Source of the DNA: a bacterium
GTDB taxonomy: Bacteria > Sysuimicrobiota > Sysuimicrobiia > Sysuimicrobiales > Segetimicrobiaceae
DNA length: 64,000 nt
Assembly: GCA_035691305.1 (NCBI GenBank)
Contig: DASSJF010000035.1
Span: forward strand, 1-64,000
Reading direction: 5' to 3'
A program made the position numbers and the translations under genes. Of the stretch, positions 40,557-49,807 are shown in pieces. The notes beneath the pieces are model-generated. The model searched no databases and was not told the origin of the DNA. It saw only the letters and a program-made list of their open reading frames with translations. Each line of letters starts with the position of its first letter. Position 1 is the first letter of the stretch.

Positions 40557-41767
40557 CGGGCCCCCACGCCCCCCTGCCCGGCGGCGTGCTGCGGGGTATC
40601 CGCGTCCTCGACCTGACCCGCAATATCGCCGGGCCGTACTGCGCGATGATCCTCGGCGACCTCGGGGCCGAGGTGATCAAGATCGAGCGGCCCGGGGCGG
40701 GCGACGACACCCGCGAGTGGCGCCCGCCGGCCTGGAACGGCATCGCCACCACGTTTCTCGCCTTCAACCGGAACAAGAAGAGCGTGGCCGTCGATCTCGA
40801 CCGCGACGAGGGGCGCGACGTGATCTTGCGGATGGCCCGGCGGAGCGACGTGCTGCTCGAGAGCTTCCGCCGCGGCAGCCTCGAACGGCGCGGGCTCGAC
40901 TACGCGCGCGTCAGCGCCGAGAACCCGCGCATCGTCTACTGCACGATCACCGGCTTCGGCACCGTGGGGCCGCACCGGGACCGCCCGGGCTACGACCCGG
41001 TGGTCCAGGCGTACTCCGGCATCATGAGCATCACGGGGGAGCCCGGCGGGCGGCCGGTCCGCACGGGCCCGTCGATCGTCGACAACGGGACCGGCATGTG
41101 GGCGGCGCTCGGCGTCGTCTGTTCGCTGCTGTCGCGCGAGCATACCGGCCGCGGGGCGCACGTGGAGACGAGTTTGCTCGACACGGGCGTCACGTGGATC
41201 GGCTACTATCTGCTCGGATACCTCGCTACCGGGAAAGTGCCGAAGCCGGTCGGCACCACCGCGACGATGATCGCGCCGTACGAGAGCTTCGCGACCAAAG
41301 ACAGTTATCTGCAGCTCGCGGCCGGCAACAACCGGATCTGGCTGAAGTTGTGCGACGTGCTCAACCTGCCGGAACTGCCGGCGGACCCGCGCTTCCGGAC
41401 GAACGCGGACCGCGTGGCGCACCGCGACGCGCTGCACGAGATTCTGGAAGCGCGCTTTCGGACCGAAGGCGCGGCGCACTGGGAAGACGTGCTGCTCGCC
41501 CAGGGCGTACCGTGCAGCCGCGTGCGCAATCTCGCCGACGTTGCCGCCGATCCACAGGTTGCGGCGCTCGAACTGCTCGCCCCGGTGGCGCACTCGAAGA
41601 TCCCGAACCTCCGGATGGTCGACTTCCCGGTGAAGATCGACGGCCGGCGCGCCGCCGCGCAGCTGCCCCCGCCGGCGGTCGGCGAACACACGGACGAGGT
41701 GCTCGGCGGGCTCGGCTATACCGCCGCGGAGATCGCCGCGCTGAGGGCGGCCGGGGTGGTCGGCTAG
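40553..41767 (+). CDS. CaiB/BaiF family III CoA-transferase
   Basis: A 404-residue family III CoA-transferase: GIRVLDLTRNIAGPYCAMIL, DLGAEVIKIERPGAGDDTRE, NRNKKSVAVDLDRDEGRDV, and the catalytic Asp in RPGYDPVVQAYSGIMSITGE. GTG start overlapping the maoC-like stop. With ACAD and MaoC proteins upstream it would activate a carboxylic acid by CoA transfer; related trios act on itaconate, mesaconate or methylsuccinate-type acids, but the substrate here is not determined. Confidence 0.9.
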   Translation: MTGPHAPLPGGVLRGIRVLDLTRNIAGPYCAMILGDLGAEVIKIERPGAGDDTREWRPPAWNGIATTFLAFNRNKKSVAVDLDRDEGRDVILRMARRSDVLLESFRRGSLERRGLDYARVSAENPRIVYCTITGFGTVGPHRDRPGYDPVVQAYSGIMSITGEPGGRPVRTGPSIVDNGTGMWAALGVVCSLLSREHTGRGAHVETSLLDTGVTWIGYYLLGYLATGKVPKPVGTTATMIAPYESFATKDSYLQLAAGNNRIWLKLCDVLNLPELPADPRFRTNADRVAHRDALHEILEARFRTEGAAHWEDVLLAQGVPCSRVRNLADVAADPQVAALELLAPVAHSKIPNLRMVDFPVKIDGRRAAAQLPPPAVGEHTDEVLGGLGYTAAEIAALRAAGVVG

Positions 41768-41786
41768 CGGGAAGCGCCGTCGGATC

Positions 41787-42188
41787 CTACATCCTGTCGC
41801 TGGCTTTGAAGTACCTCCTCGCGTAGGCGACCATCTCTCGGTCGGTTAGATGGTCGACCGTCTCGACGCCGGCCACCTTTGCGCGCAGGGGCTTGTCGCG
41901 GGTTTCGAGATACTGCACAAACTCCGTCTTGGCCGACGCCGGCCCCGCGATCAAGAGGCTGTCGGCGTCCGCGACGGAACGCGCGATCTGCTGAAAGAAG
42001 TGGGTCGCGTCCTGCGGGTGCTCGCGGGCCTCGCCCTGACCCTTGGAATGCCGGTGAATGACGTGTCGCGGAGAGAGGATCGTCGTCTCGTCGACGGGCT
42101 CCGGTTGCGGATGGCCGGGCGTCTCCGGCCGTACGTGGAAGACACGGGCCTCGGTGTGATCGAGCCAGACCGCGATGTGCGTTCGCAT
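41787..42188 (-). CDS. eRF1-like/baeRF-type small protein
   Basis: A 133-residue protein: MRTHIAVWLDHTEARVFHVR is a beta-strand start typical of bacterial archaeo-eRF1-like (baeRF, 'translational machinery') proteins. DATHFFQQIARSVADADSLL, IAGPASAKTEFVQYL and VETVDHLTDREMVAYAR complete the fold. Family proteins are often near stress genes; their function is not settled. ATG 42188 has ggagg 7 nt upstream. It is followed by no gene on the same strand; alkA lies 37 nt upstream on the same strand and may share a transcript. Confidence 0.75.
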   Translation of the reverse strand: MRTHIAVWLDHTEARVFHVRPETPGHPQPEPVDETTILSPRHVIHRHSKGQGEAREHPQDATHFFQQIARSVADADSLLIAGPASAKTEFVQYLETRDKPLRAKVAGVETVDHLTDREMVAYARRYFKASDRM

Positions 42189-42225
42189 CACGTCGCCTCC
42201 GTCAGCCGGTCGCCCGGGCCGGGCG

Positions 42226-42864
42226 TCACGGCGCCGCCTTCCGCTTCTCGCGAACGGCCTGCCAGCAGTACCACGCCGCGACGGTCCGGTAGGGCCGGAA
42301 CCGCTCGCCCCGCTCGTACAGCTGCTTCGGCGTGAGGAGCCCGCGCAGGCCGTAGGCGATCGAATAGCCCTGGCGCACGCCGTAATCGTCGACCGGCCAC
42401 ACGTCGAGCCGGCGCAGCTGGAAGATCAGAAACATCTCCGCGGTCCACCGCCCGATGCCCCGCACGACCGATAGGCGCGTGATGACTTCCTCGTCGGGGA
42501 GCCGGCCGATGCGGCGCAGCGGGACGGTCCCGTCGGCGGCCTTCCTTGCGAGGTCTCGAATGGATAACACCTTGCCGCGCGAGAGCCCGACCGATCGAAG
42601 CTTCCTCGGCGTGAGCGCCAGGACCGCCGCCGGGGAGGGGCCGCCGTCGAACAGGGCGACGAACCGGCTGTGGATCGCGCGCGCGGCCGCGCCGGCCAGT
42701 TGTTGGTGGAAGATGCTCTCCGCGAGCGCCCCGAAGTGGTCGGTGCCGGGCCTCGGCAGGCGGAACGGGCCGGTCCGCTTCATGAGCGCGCCCATCACCT
42801 TGTCGCGGCGCGCCACCGCCGCCGCGGCGGCGCCAAAGCGCGTTCGGGGTGGATCGGTGTTCAT
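42226..42864 (-). CDS. alkA: DNA-3-methyladenine glycosylase II-like (HhH-GPD)
   Basis: A 212-residue HhH-GPD glycosylase. SIFHQQLAGAAARAIHSRFV is the helix carrying the conserved QQ; VVRGIGRWTAEMFLIFQL is the helix-hairpin-helix; the catalytic Asp is in WPVDDYGVRQGY. It removes alkylated purines from DNA. Length suits the short AlkA type lacking the N-terminal AlkA domain. It is divergent from the dioxygenase gene at 42993, with 128 nt between. Confidence 0.9.
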   Translation of the reverse strand: MNTDPPRTRFGAAAAAVARRDKVMGALMKRTGPFRLPRPGTDHFGALAESIFHQQLAGAAARAIHSRFVALFDGGPSPAAVLALTPRKLRSVGLSRGKVLSIRDLARKAADGTVPLRRIGRLPDEEVITRLSVVRGIGRWTAEMFLIFQLRRLDVWPVDDYGVRQGYSIAYGLRGLLTPKQLYERGERFRPYRTVAAWYCWQAVREKRKAAP

Positions 42865-42992
42865 ACGGTACCATCCATGATACGCCGAACGAGGGCGGCG
42901 CGACGCGGAATTCCTTCGACCGCCCGGTCGTACTATTTCTTGCCCCGGCCGCGCGGCACGCCGGGGACACGGGGCACGGGAGGGACGCGAAC

Positions 42993-43952
42993 ATGAATTC
43001 GGGCGGCGGGCTCGGCGGCATCCATCACGTCACCGCGATCGCGGGCGACCCGCAGCAGAACGTGGACTTCTACGCGGGGCTGCTCGGGCTGCGTCTCATC
43101 AAGCGGACCGTGAATTTCGACGACCCCGGCACCTATCATCTGTACTTCGGCGACGAAGCCGGCCACCCGGGCACGATCCTCACGTTCTTCCCGTGGCCGG
43201 GCGCACCGCGAGGCCGCCACGGCGCCGGGCAGGTGACCGCGGTGTCGTTCTCCGTCCCGCCCGGATCGCTCGCCTATTGGGAGGAGCGGCTCCGCGGCCG
43301 CGATGTCGCCTTCGAGGCCAAGGAGTCTCCGTTCGGCGAATCGATCCTCGAACTGCCGGATCCGGACGGGCTGCCGCTGGAACTGGTGGCGGATCCGCGC
43401 GCGGGACTCGGCCGCCCGTGGCCGGGTGCCGCGGTCCCGGCCGCGCAGGCGATCCGCGGATTTCACAGCGTTTCGTTGCTCGAGCACGAGCACACCGGCA
43501 CCGAACGCATGCTGACCGAAGTCATGGGCCTGCAGTGCGCGCAGATCGTGGGCCATCGCCGGCGGTATGTTTTTGGAAACGGCGGAGCGGCGGCCTACGT
43601 GGACATCGTCGGCGCCCCGGACGCCTCGCCCGCGGTGGTGGCGGTCGGCACGGTGCACCACGTCGCGTGGCGGGTTGCGTCCGACGACGCCCAGGCGGCG
43701 TGGCGGCGACGCCTCCTGGAGGCGCGCGTCAACGTGACGCCGGTCCGCGACCGGCAGTATTTCCATTCGATCTACTACCACGAGCCGGGCGGGGTGCTGT
43801 TCGAGATCGCGACCGACCCGCCGGGGTTCGCGATCGACGAAACGCCGGGCACGCTCGGCACCACGCTGCGGCTGCCGCCGTGGCTCGAGCCTCGCCGCGC
43901 CGCCCTCGAGGAGCGTCTTCCGGTTCTACGTCTCCCCTCCGGCCGCGGGTAG
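42993..43952 (+). CDS. Ring-cleaving dioxygenase (VOC, MhqO/LinE-like)
   Basis: A 319-residue two-module vicinal-oxygen-chelate protein. Metal ligands: His in GIHHVTAIAGDPQQ, His in TVHHVAWRVASD, Glu in GVLFEIATDPPGF. TVNFDDPGTYHLYFGDEAGH and TFFPWPGA are hallmarks of the MhqO/hydroquinone dioxygenase group. It probably cleaves hydroquinones or is a glyoxalase-like quinone detoxifier. SD gggaggg, ATG 42993. Confidence 0.88.
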   Translation: MNSGGGLGGIHHVTAIAGDPQQNVDFYAGLLGLRLIKRTVNFDDPGTYHLYFGDEAGHPGTILTFFPWPGAPRGRHGAGQVTAVSFSVPPGSLAYWEERLRGRDVAFEAKESPFGESILELPDPDGLPLELVADPRAGLGRPWPGAAVPAAQAIRGFHSVSLLEHEHTGTERMLTEVMGLQCAQIVGHRRRYVFGNGGAAAYVDIVGAPDASPAVVAVGTVHHVAWRVASDDAQAAWRRRLLEARVNVTPVRDRQYFHSIYYHEPGGVLFEIATDPPGFAIDETPGTLGTTLRLPPWLEPRRAALEERLPVLRLPSGRG

Positions 43953-44002
43953 CCGTCCTTCCGGTCCTCGACGTTCGTTCACCGCTTTATGCCGGGCCCG
44001 GC

Positions 44003-44803
44003 TCACCCGAGGTACAGCGCCTCCAGGCCGACGAGCCGCTCCGTGATCAGCACGACCAGCACCGCCATCGCGATGCTGATCGTGCCGGCGACGGCGAGCG
44101 TCGGATCGAATGAAAACCGGAGATAGTCGAACAGCTCGATCGGCAGCGGCACCGTGCCGACGCCGTGCAGCAACAGCGAGATGTTGAACTCGTCGTAGCT
44201 CGTCACGAACGCAAAGATCGCGCCCGAGATGACCGCCCCCTTGATCAGCGGGAGCGTGATCCGGCGGAACGTCACGAACGGTCCCGCGCCGAGATTGCGC
44301 GCCGCCTCTTCGAGGCTGCGGTCGAACCGGACGAGGACGGCGCTCACGATCAGCACGACGTACGGGATGCAGATGAGCGTGTGGCCGGCGACGAGCTGCC
44401 ACAGCCCGCCCGACTTTCCCCATCCGACCGCGTAGAAGTAGATCAGCAGCGCGATTCCGGTGAGGATGCCCGGCACCGCGATCGGCGCGATCATCAAGAG
44501 GCGCATCGCCGTCCGGAACCGGCCGGAGAAGCGCACCAGCCACAGGCTCGCGGTGGTGCCGATCACTGTCGCGATCGCCGTGACGATCGCGGCCAGCTCG
44601 ACGCTGAACTTGAACGACCGTACCATCGTGCGGCTGTGGGCGAACGCCTGGAACCAGCGCAGCGAAATCCCTTCCGGCGGAAAGCGCAGATACGTGCCCG
44701 CGTTGAGCGCGGCGATCACGACGATCACCACCGGGGCGAGCAGAAAGACGTAGAGCAGGATCGCCGCGAGAGCGAGCCAGCGCCGTTCGCCGGTCTTGAC
44801 CAC
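44003..44803 (-). CDS. potC: Spermidine/putrescine-type ABC permease, PotC type
   Basis: A 266-residue permease: helix LALAAILLYVFLLAPVVIVV, the PotC motif GISLRWFQAFAHS, EAA loop EAARNLGAGPFVTFRRITLP, and last helix ISIAMAVLVVLITERLVG. The GTG start at 44803 follows the potB stop (44806) by 2 nt. It is the last gene of the pot operon. The transported polyamine or other small cation/anion is not determinable from the permease. Confidence 0.9.
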   Translation of the reverse strand: MVKTGERRWLALAAILLYVFLLAPVVIVVIAALNAGTYLRFPPEGISLRWFQAFAHSRTMVRSFKFSVELAAIVTAIATVIGTTASLWLVRFSGRFRTAMRLLMIAPIAVPGILTGIALLIYFYAVGWGKSGGLWQLVAGHTLICIPYVVLIVSAVLVRFDRSLEEAARNLGAGPFVTFRRITLPLIKGAVISGAIFAFVTSYDEFNISLLLHGVGTVPLPIELFDYLRFSFDPTLAVAGTISIAMAVLVVLITERLVGLEALYLG

Positions 44804-44805
44804 GG

Positions 44806-45648
44806 TCAGGCCGCCGGGTGGGCCGCGCGGCCGAGCACGCGGAGATAGGCCCACAGCACCGCGATCGTGATCGCGAAAAACAGGATCGCGAACGCGCTGC
44901 CGCCCGGCCAGTTGAACAGCTCCGTGATCGTGCGGATCACGAGGATCGGCACCGTCAGGACCTTGAAGCCGCCGAGCAGCGACGGGATGACGTAGGAGCT
45001 GATCGTCAGCACGAAGACGAGGATCGTGCCCGCGATCACGCCCGGCATGCTCAGCGGGAACGTGACCCGCCAGAAGGTGCGCCAGAAGCCCGCCCCGAGC
45101 GAGCGCGCCGCGAGCTCGACTTCCGGGTCGACCGCGCGGATCGGCCCGGCGATCGCGAGGACCATGAACGGGATGAAGACGTGGACCAGGCCGATCTCGA
45201 CGCCGAGGTCGTTGTACATCAGCGGCAGCGCGTGCAGCCCGAGCGCCTGCAGCGCCTGGTTGATGAGGCCGGTGTCCTGGAGCAGGATCATCCAGCCGTA
45301 CGTGCGGATCAGCACCCCGACGAGCAGCGGGGAAATGACGAGCGCCATGAGGAGGCTCTTGTAGGCGCGGCCGGCGCGGGCGAGATGGTAGGCGAGCGGG
45401 TATGAAACCGCGAGCGCAACGAGGGTCGTCAGGACGCCGATCTGCAGCGTGTGGAGGATCACCCCCCACGTGAACGCGTCGCCCGCGATGCGGCCGTAGT
45501 TGGCGAGCGTGAACACCCTCAAGTACGCGGCCGTCGGGCTCGGCGTCATCGTGCTGATCACCACAAGATTCAGGTAGGGGAGCACGAAGAACCCGAGGAG
45601 CAGCAGCGCGACCGGCGCCACCAGCAGGTGCCGGGAGGGGGTGCTCAC
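44806..45648 (-). CDS. potB: Spermidine/putrescine-type ABC permease, PotB type
   Basis: A 280-residue permease: LLVAPVALLLLGFFVLPYLN forms the first helix, the EAA-like loop is ELAARSLGAGFWRTFWRVTF with PLSMPGVIAGTILVF, and helix FAILFFAITIAVLWAYLRV is near the end. Its ATG overlaps the potA stop (ATGA). With PotC it forms the pore. Confidence 0.9.
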   Translation of the reverse strand: MSTPSRHLLVAPVALLLLGFFVLPYLNLVVISTMTPSPTAAYLRVFTLANYGRIAGDAFTWGVILHTLQIGVLTTLVALAVSYPLAYHLARAGRAYKSLLMALVISPLLVGVLIRTYGWMILLQDTGLINQALQALGLHALPLMYNDLGVEIGLVHVFIPFMVLAIAGPIRAVDPEVELAARSLGAGFWRTFWRVTFPLSMPGVIAGTILVFVLTISSYVIPSLLGGFKVLTVPILVIRTITELFNWPGGSAFAILFFAITIAVLWAYLRVLGRAAHPAA

Positions 45649-46766
45649 GGAGACGCGGCCGCCTGGGCCGGCAGGGGCGTGTCGCCGGCGGGAACGGCCC
45701 AGGCGTCGGCCTCGGCAAACGAGACCGCGACGCGATCCCCGGGCCGAAGCCTCGAGGCGGCCCGTCCCTGCACGCGGAGGGTCACACCTCCGCCGAGGTC
45801 GATCCGGAAGTCGGTGATGGCTCCGAGAAACGTCCGTTCGGCCACGCGCCCCCGCAACCGGTTCGGCCCGTCCGGTTGGAGGCCGGCCGGTGCCGCCACC
45901 GCCTGTTCGAGCTCGATATGCTCCGGCCGCACGCTCAGCGCCGCGCGGGCCCCGGGCGCGAGTTCCGGCAGCCCGCGCCCCCGGATCCGGCCGGCCGGCG
46001 TCTCGACGTCCACCGTATCTCCGGTGCGAGCCGCGACCCGGCCGGGCAGCAGATTGGTGAGGCCGATGAACGCGGCGACGGCCGCGGATTTCGGCCGGTG
46101 ATAGATCTCCTCCGGCGCGTCGAACTGCCGCAGCACGCCGTCCATCATCACCGCAACGCGGTCGGCGAGCACGAGCGCCTCGGCCTGATCGTGGGTGACG
46201 TACAGCGTCGTGATCCCGAACTCGCGCTGGAGCGACCGGATATAGAAGCGCATCTCTTCGCGCAGCTTCGCGTCCAGGTTGGCGAGCGGTTCGTCGAGCA
46301 GCAGGACGCTTGGATTGATCACGAGGGCCCGGGCGAGGGCGGTGCGCTGCTGTTGCCCGCCGGAGAGCTGGCGGGGGAAGCGGCCCCCGAGGCCGCCGAG
46401 CCCGACGCGGTCGAGGATCTCGGCCGCGCGCCGCGCGATCTCCGCCCGCGGCACCTGCCGCATCTCGAGGCCGAACGCGACGTTCTGCGCGACGGTGAGG
46501 TGCGGGAAGAGCGCGTAGTGTTGGAACACCATGCCGCAGTTCCGGCGCTCCGGCGCGACGCCGGTGACATCCCGGTCGTCGAGCAGAATCTGCCCCGCGG
46601 TCGGGGTTTCGAAGCCGGCGACCATCCGCAGGGTCGTCGTCTTGCCGCAGCCGGACGGTCCGAGCAGCGCGACGAGCTCGCCCGACGCCGCGTCGAGGGT
46701 CAGGCCGTCGACCGCGACGACGTCGCCGAAGCGCTTCGTCAGGCCGCGGAGGCGGATCTCAGCCAA
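45645..46766 (-). CDS. potA: Spermidine/putrescine-type ABC ATPase, PotA type
   Basis: A 373-residue ATPase: Walker A GPSGCGKTT at about 35-43, Q-loop VFQHYALFPH, signature LSGGQQQR, Walker B VLLLDEP, H-loop YVTHDQ. The C-terminal TOBE domain runs from about residue 240 (LPGRVAARTGDTVDVETPAG). It is preceded by a hairpin separating it from the binding-protein gene and overlaps potB by 4 nt. Confidence 0.93.
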   Translation of the reverse strand: MAEIRLRGLTKRFGDVVAVDGLTLDAASGELVALLGPSGCGKTTTLRMVAGFETPTAGQILLDDRDVTGVAPERRNCGMVFQHYALFPHLTVAQNVAFGLEMRQVPRAEIARRAAEILDRVGLGGLGGRFPRQLSGGQQQRTALARALVINPSVLLLDEPLANLDAKLREEMRFYIRSLQREFGITTLYVTHDQAEALVLADRVAVMMDGVLRQFDAPEEIYHRPKSAAVAAFIGLTNLLPGRVAARTGDTVDVETPAGRIRGRGLPELAPGARAALSVRPEHIELEQAVAAPAGLQPDGPNRLRGRVAERTFLGAITDFRIDLGGGVTLRVQGRAASRLRPGDRVAVSFAEADAWAVPAGDTPLPAQAAASP

Positions 46767-46782
46767 CGCCGGTGCCGACGAA

Positions 46783-46809
46783 GGGCCGCGTCGGCATGCG
46801 ACGCGGCCC
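46783..46809 (-). promoter_or_regulatory. 11-bp stem-loop between binding-protein gene and ATPase gene
   Basis: GGGCCGCGTCG / CGACGCGGCCC with a 5-nt loop, located between the potD-like stop (46848) and the potA start (46766). There is no U-run. It resembles the structure after the binding-protein gene at 29634-29660. Confidence 0.6.
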
Positions 46810-46847
46810 CCGTGATTTCGCGTTCGGCCGGCCGGTGCGCGCGCGGC

Positions 46848-48002
46848 TCAGCAGCTTTTCACCTGCCGGTTCCAGGCGTCCGTCATCTGATCGCGGGCGC
46901 CGGACGTGTTCAGCCACACGTAGTCCCACCGCGGGATCTTGCCGAGCTGGTCCTGAGTCACCGGGATCAGCGGCGCGACGCTCGCCGAGATCTTGACGTG
47001 GGGGTTGGCCGGCGTCCAGTAGAACTTCTCCGCCCATTTCTGCTGGATCGGCGGGCTGAGCCAGTAGTTGATGAAGGCGTAGCCGAGGTCCTTGGCCTTG
47101 CTGCCGGCGGTGACGTTCATGTCCTGCTCGAACATGCCGCAGTAGCCTTCCTTCGGCAGGACCCACGCCACCGGCAGACCCTTCGCCTTCATGAGCGCCC
47201 AGTCCGGCGAATCGATCAGGCCGACGTTGACCTCGCCCTGGGTCATCATGTTGAGCTCGGTGCCGCTGAAGTCCACCTGCCGCGCGGCGCACATGTTCTT
47301 GGCGACCCAGTCGACCGCGGGCTTCCAGTTCTTGTAGTCGCGGGTGAGGACTTGCGCCAGCTTCATGATGTGCTGCGGTTCGCCGGAGTTGCCGATCTGG
47401 AAGAAGCAGGTCTTGCTGCCGTACTTGCCGAGGTCGAGCCATGAGGAGGGCGGATTCTTCACCTGGTCCGTCCGGTAGGCGATGCCGAGCGGGCCGACGA
47501 GGCCGAGCACGCCGACGTCCTTCGGCTGGCGCAGTTCTTTGGGCACGAATTGAAGGTTCGGGACCTTGTCCGCCGGCAGAGGGGCGAAGTAGCCTTCCAA
47601 CCGCAGCTGTGCGAGGTAGGTCTCGTTGGTGACGAAGACGTCGTACGGCGGATTCTTCGTGCCGGCGGCCCGCATCTTCGCGAACCAGTCCTTCGCGAGG
47701 CCGATCGCCAGCTCGACTTTCGCGCCGGTCAGCGCCTCGAACGCGGGGATGTGCTCGTCTTCCATGAACTGCTGCCACGTACCGCCGTAGCTCGTCACCA
47801 CGAGCGTCTGGCCCTTGAAGGACTGCTGCGCGGCCACCCTGCCGGACTCGCCGAAGGCGCCGATCACCGCCGAGGCGGCGGCCGCGCCGATGCCGAGGGT
47901 GCCCAGTCCGCGGAATAGTTCGCGCCTCGTCAGAGTGCCGTCCAGCCAGCGCCCAACCGTCGCGCGCACGGCGGGATCGCGCAGCAGCTTGCCGGTGCTC
48001 AT
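46848..48002 (-). CDS. potD: Spermidine/putrescine-type substrate-binding protein
   Basis: A 384-residue binding protein of the PotD/extracellular SBP type. The N-terminus has a twin-arginine-like export signal (LTRRELFRGLGTLGIGAAAA) ending near VAAQQ. Then QTLVVTSYGGTWQQFMEDEH is the conserved first domain, YDVFVTNETYLAQL the hinge region, and LGYAFINYWLSPPIQQKWAE the C-terminal lobe. A longer frame to 48155 exists; ATG 48002 fits the signal start and has agggggcc upstream. It is the first gene of the pot operon, divergent from the VOC operon. Confidence 0.88.
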   Translation of the reverse strand: MSTGKLLRDPAVRATVGRWLDGTLTRRELFRGLGTLGIGAAAASAVIGAFGESGRVAAQQSFKGQTLVVTSYGGTWQQFMEDEHIPAFEALTGAKVELAIGLAKDWFAKMRAAGTKNPPYDVFVTNETYLAQLRLEGYFAPLPADKVPNLQFVPKELRQPKDVGVLGLVGPLGIAYRTDQVKNPPSSWLDLGKYGSKTCFFQIGNSGEPQHIMKLAQVLTRDYKNWKPAVDWVAKNMCAARQVDFSGTELNMMTQGEVNVGLIDSPDWALMKAKGLPVAWVLPKEGYCGMFEQDMNVTAGSKAKDLGYAFINYWLSPPIQQKWAEKFYWTPANPHVKISASVAPLIPVTQDQLGKIPRWDYVWLNTSGARDQMTDAWNRQVKSC

Positions 48003-48177
48003 CCGTGGCCCCCTGGATGTGACCTCCCGGTAGGTACGACGCGGGCAAGGCCAAGGGTTCCACCCGCCCGGAACGCCCTCCTCTACGCGGGCCCCGGCCG
48101 CGTCGCGTGATCCCGCGCAGGTCTCCTCCGCGCCGCGGAGGTAGTCAATACTCATCCAGGCTGCGGAGGTGGGGATC

Positions 48178-48588
48178 GTGGCACCGCTCTTTCAGCGTAT
48201 CGATCACATCGGCGTGATCGTCGCCGATCTGGGCGAGCAGAAGAAGTGGCTCGGTGAGATCTTCGGACTGCCCGTGATGCGCGAGATCAACCTCAGTAAC
48301 AACACGCTGCATGCCGCGTTCTACGGCGTGTCCGGCGTCGACATCGAGGTGATCCAGCTCGACGATCCCGAGGTGCGCCGCAAGCGGCTCGGCGAGGGCG
48401 GGCACCGCGCCCGGATCGAGCACATCGCGGTCGAGGTGCGGAGCATTCCGGAGGTGCTGACGACGCTCGCGCCGCTCGGGGTCCGCACGACCGAGCCGGA
48501 GCCGCGGAAAATCGGCGACCGCCTGAACATCTGGACCGTGGCCGAGACGACGGGCGGCGTCTCCTATCAGTTCATTCAGCGGGTCTAG
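48178..48588 (+). CDS. VOC-family protein (methylmalonyl-CoA epimerase-like)
   Basis: A 136-residue single VOC domain: QRIDHIGVIVADLGEQKKWL has the first metal-ligand His, IEHIAVEVRSIPEVLTTLAP the second half, and the ending is GVSYQFIQRV. It resembles methylmalonyl-CoA epimerase/lactoylglutathione lyase proteins. The expected C-terminal Glu ligand is replaced by Gln (YQFIQ), so metal binding may be altered. GTG 48178 is chosen with ggaggtgggg just upstream; GTG 48169 lies inside the SD. It is the first gene of a four-gene operon. Confidence 0.8.
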   Translation: MAPLFQRIDHIGVIVADLGEQKKWLGEIFGLPVMREINLSNNTLHAAFYGVSGVDIEVIQLDDPEVRRKRLGEGGHRARIEHIAVEVRSIPEVLTTLAPLGVRTTEPEPRKIGDRLNIWTVAETTGGVSYQFIQRV

Positions 48589-48597
48589 GAGCGGGCG

Positions 48598-49797
48598 ATG
48601 GAAGATCTCGACGCGCTCAAGGACCGTGTCTGCGGGGAGATCGACGCCGCGCGCGACGAGTTCGTCGGCCTCAGCCGCCGGATCCACCAGAATCCCGAGC
48701 TCGGTCTACAAGAGCGGCAGGCGGCGGACTGGCTCGGGGCGCTCCTGCGCGAGGCCGGCTTCTCGGTCGAGCGCCCGATCGCGGGCATGGAGACCGCGTT
48801 TCGGGCCGAGGTGCGGGGGCGCGGCGCCCGGCCGCGCGTCGCGCTGATCGCGGAGTACGACGCCCTGGCAGGGCTCGGCCACGCGTGCGGCCACAACCTG
48901 ATCTGTATGGCCAGCGTGGGCGCCGCCGTCGCGCTGCGCCGCGCGGTGCCGGCGTTGCCGGGCACCCTGACCGTCCTCGGGACGCCGGCCGAGGAGACCA
49001 TGGGCGGCAAGATCCCCATGGTCGAGCAGGGGGCGTTCGAGGGCGTCGACGCGGCGATGATGTTTCACCCGTCGAGGAACAACTGGTGGACGCGCGGCGC
49101 GCTCGCGGCCCAGTCGCTCCTCGTGAAGTTCCACGGCAAGCCCGCGCACGCGGCGGCGATGCCGGAGAAAGGCATCAACGCGCTCAACGCCCTGCTCCTC
49201 ACGTACCACGCGATCGACTCGCTCCGCCAGCACGTGCCGAGCGATGTCCGCATCCACGGGATCATCACGAAGGGCGGCGATGCGCCGAACGTCGTGCCCG
49301 CCTACGCCGAAGGCGACTTCCTCGTCCGCGCGGCCGCCCGCTCGACGATGGCCGACGTGCTGGCGAAGGTGAAGCGGTGCGCCGAGGGGGCCGCGGCGCA
49401 GACGGGCGCCAAGGTGGAGTTCGAGCAGGGCCTGGTCTACGCCGAGCGCTACAACAATCAGGCGCTCGCGGCGCTGTTCGCCGGCAACATGGGCCGGATC
49501 GGGATCGCGGGGGAGCAGCCACCGAGCGAAGGCGGCGTCGGCTCGTCGGATATCGGGAACGTCAGCATGGCGTGCCCGACGATCCACCCGTACCTCAAGA
49601 TCGCCGACGGCGTCTCCGGGCACACGGTCGAATTCCGGGAAGCCGCGGCGTCCCCGCGGGGCTACGAGGCGATGCTGGCCGCGGCGAAGGGCCTCGCCAT
49701 GACCTCGCTCGACGTGTTGTACCGGCCCGAGGCGGTCAAGGCGATGTGGGATGAGTTCAAGGCGACGGTCCCCCCCGGCGGGGACCGGCCCGCGTAG
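48598..49797 (+). CDS. M20-family amidohydrolase
   Basis: A 399-residue M20 peptidase/amidohydrolase: RRIHQNPELGLQERQAADWL, metal-binding GHACGHNLICMASVG, the Glu pair in LGTPAEETMGGKIPMVE, and GKPAHAAAMPEKGINALNA in the dimerisation domain. Similar to p-aminobenzoyl-glutamate or hippurate/indole-acyl amidohydrolases. It cleaves an amide-linked amino acid in the cytosol. It lies 9 nt after the VOC gene and 10 nt before the deacetylase gene. Confidence 0.9.
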   Translation: MEDLDALKDRVCGEIDAARDEFVGLSRRIHQNPELGLQERQAADWLGALLREAGFSVERPIAGMETAFRAEVRGRGARPRVALIAEYDALAGLGHACGHNLICMASVGAAVALRRAVPALPGTLTVLGTPAEETMGGKIPMVEQGAFEGVDAAMMFHPSRNNWWTRGALAAQSLLVKFHGKPAHAAAMPEKGINALNALLLTYHAIDSLRQHVPSDVRIHGIITKGGDAPNVVPAYAEGDFLVRAAARSTMADVLAKVKRCAEGAAAQTGAKVEFEQGLVYAERYNNQALAALFAGNMGRIGIAGEQPPSEGGVGSSDIGNVSMACPTIHPYLKIADGVSGHTVEFREAAASPRGYEAMLAAAKGLAMTSLDVLYRPEAVKAMWDEFKATVPPGGDRPA

Positions 49798-49807
49798 GAG
49801 GGAGCCG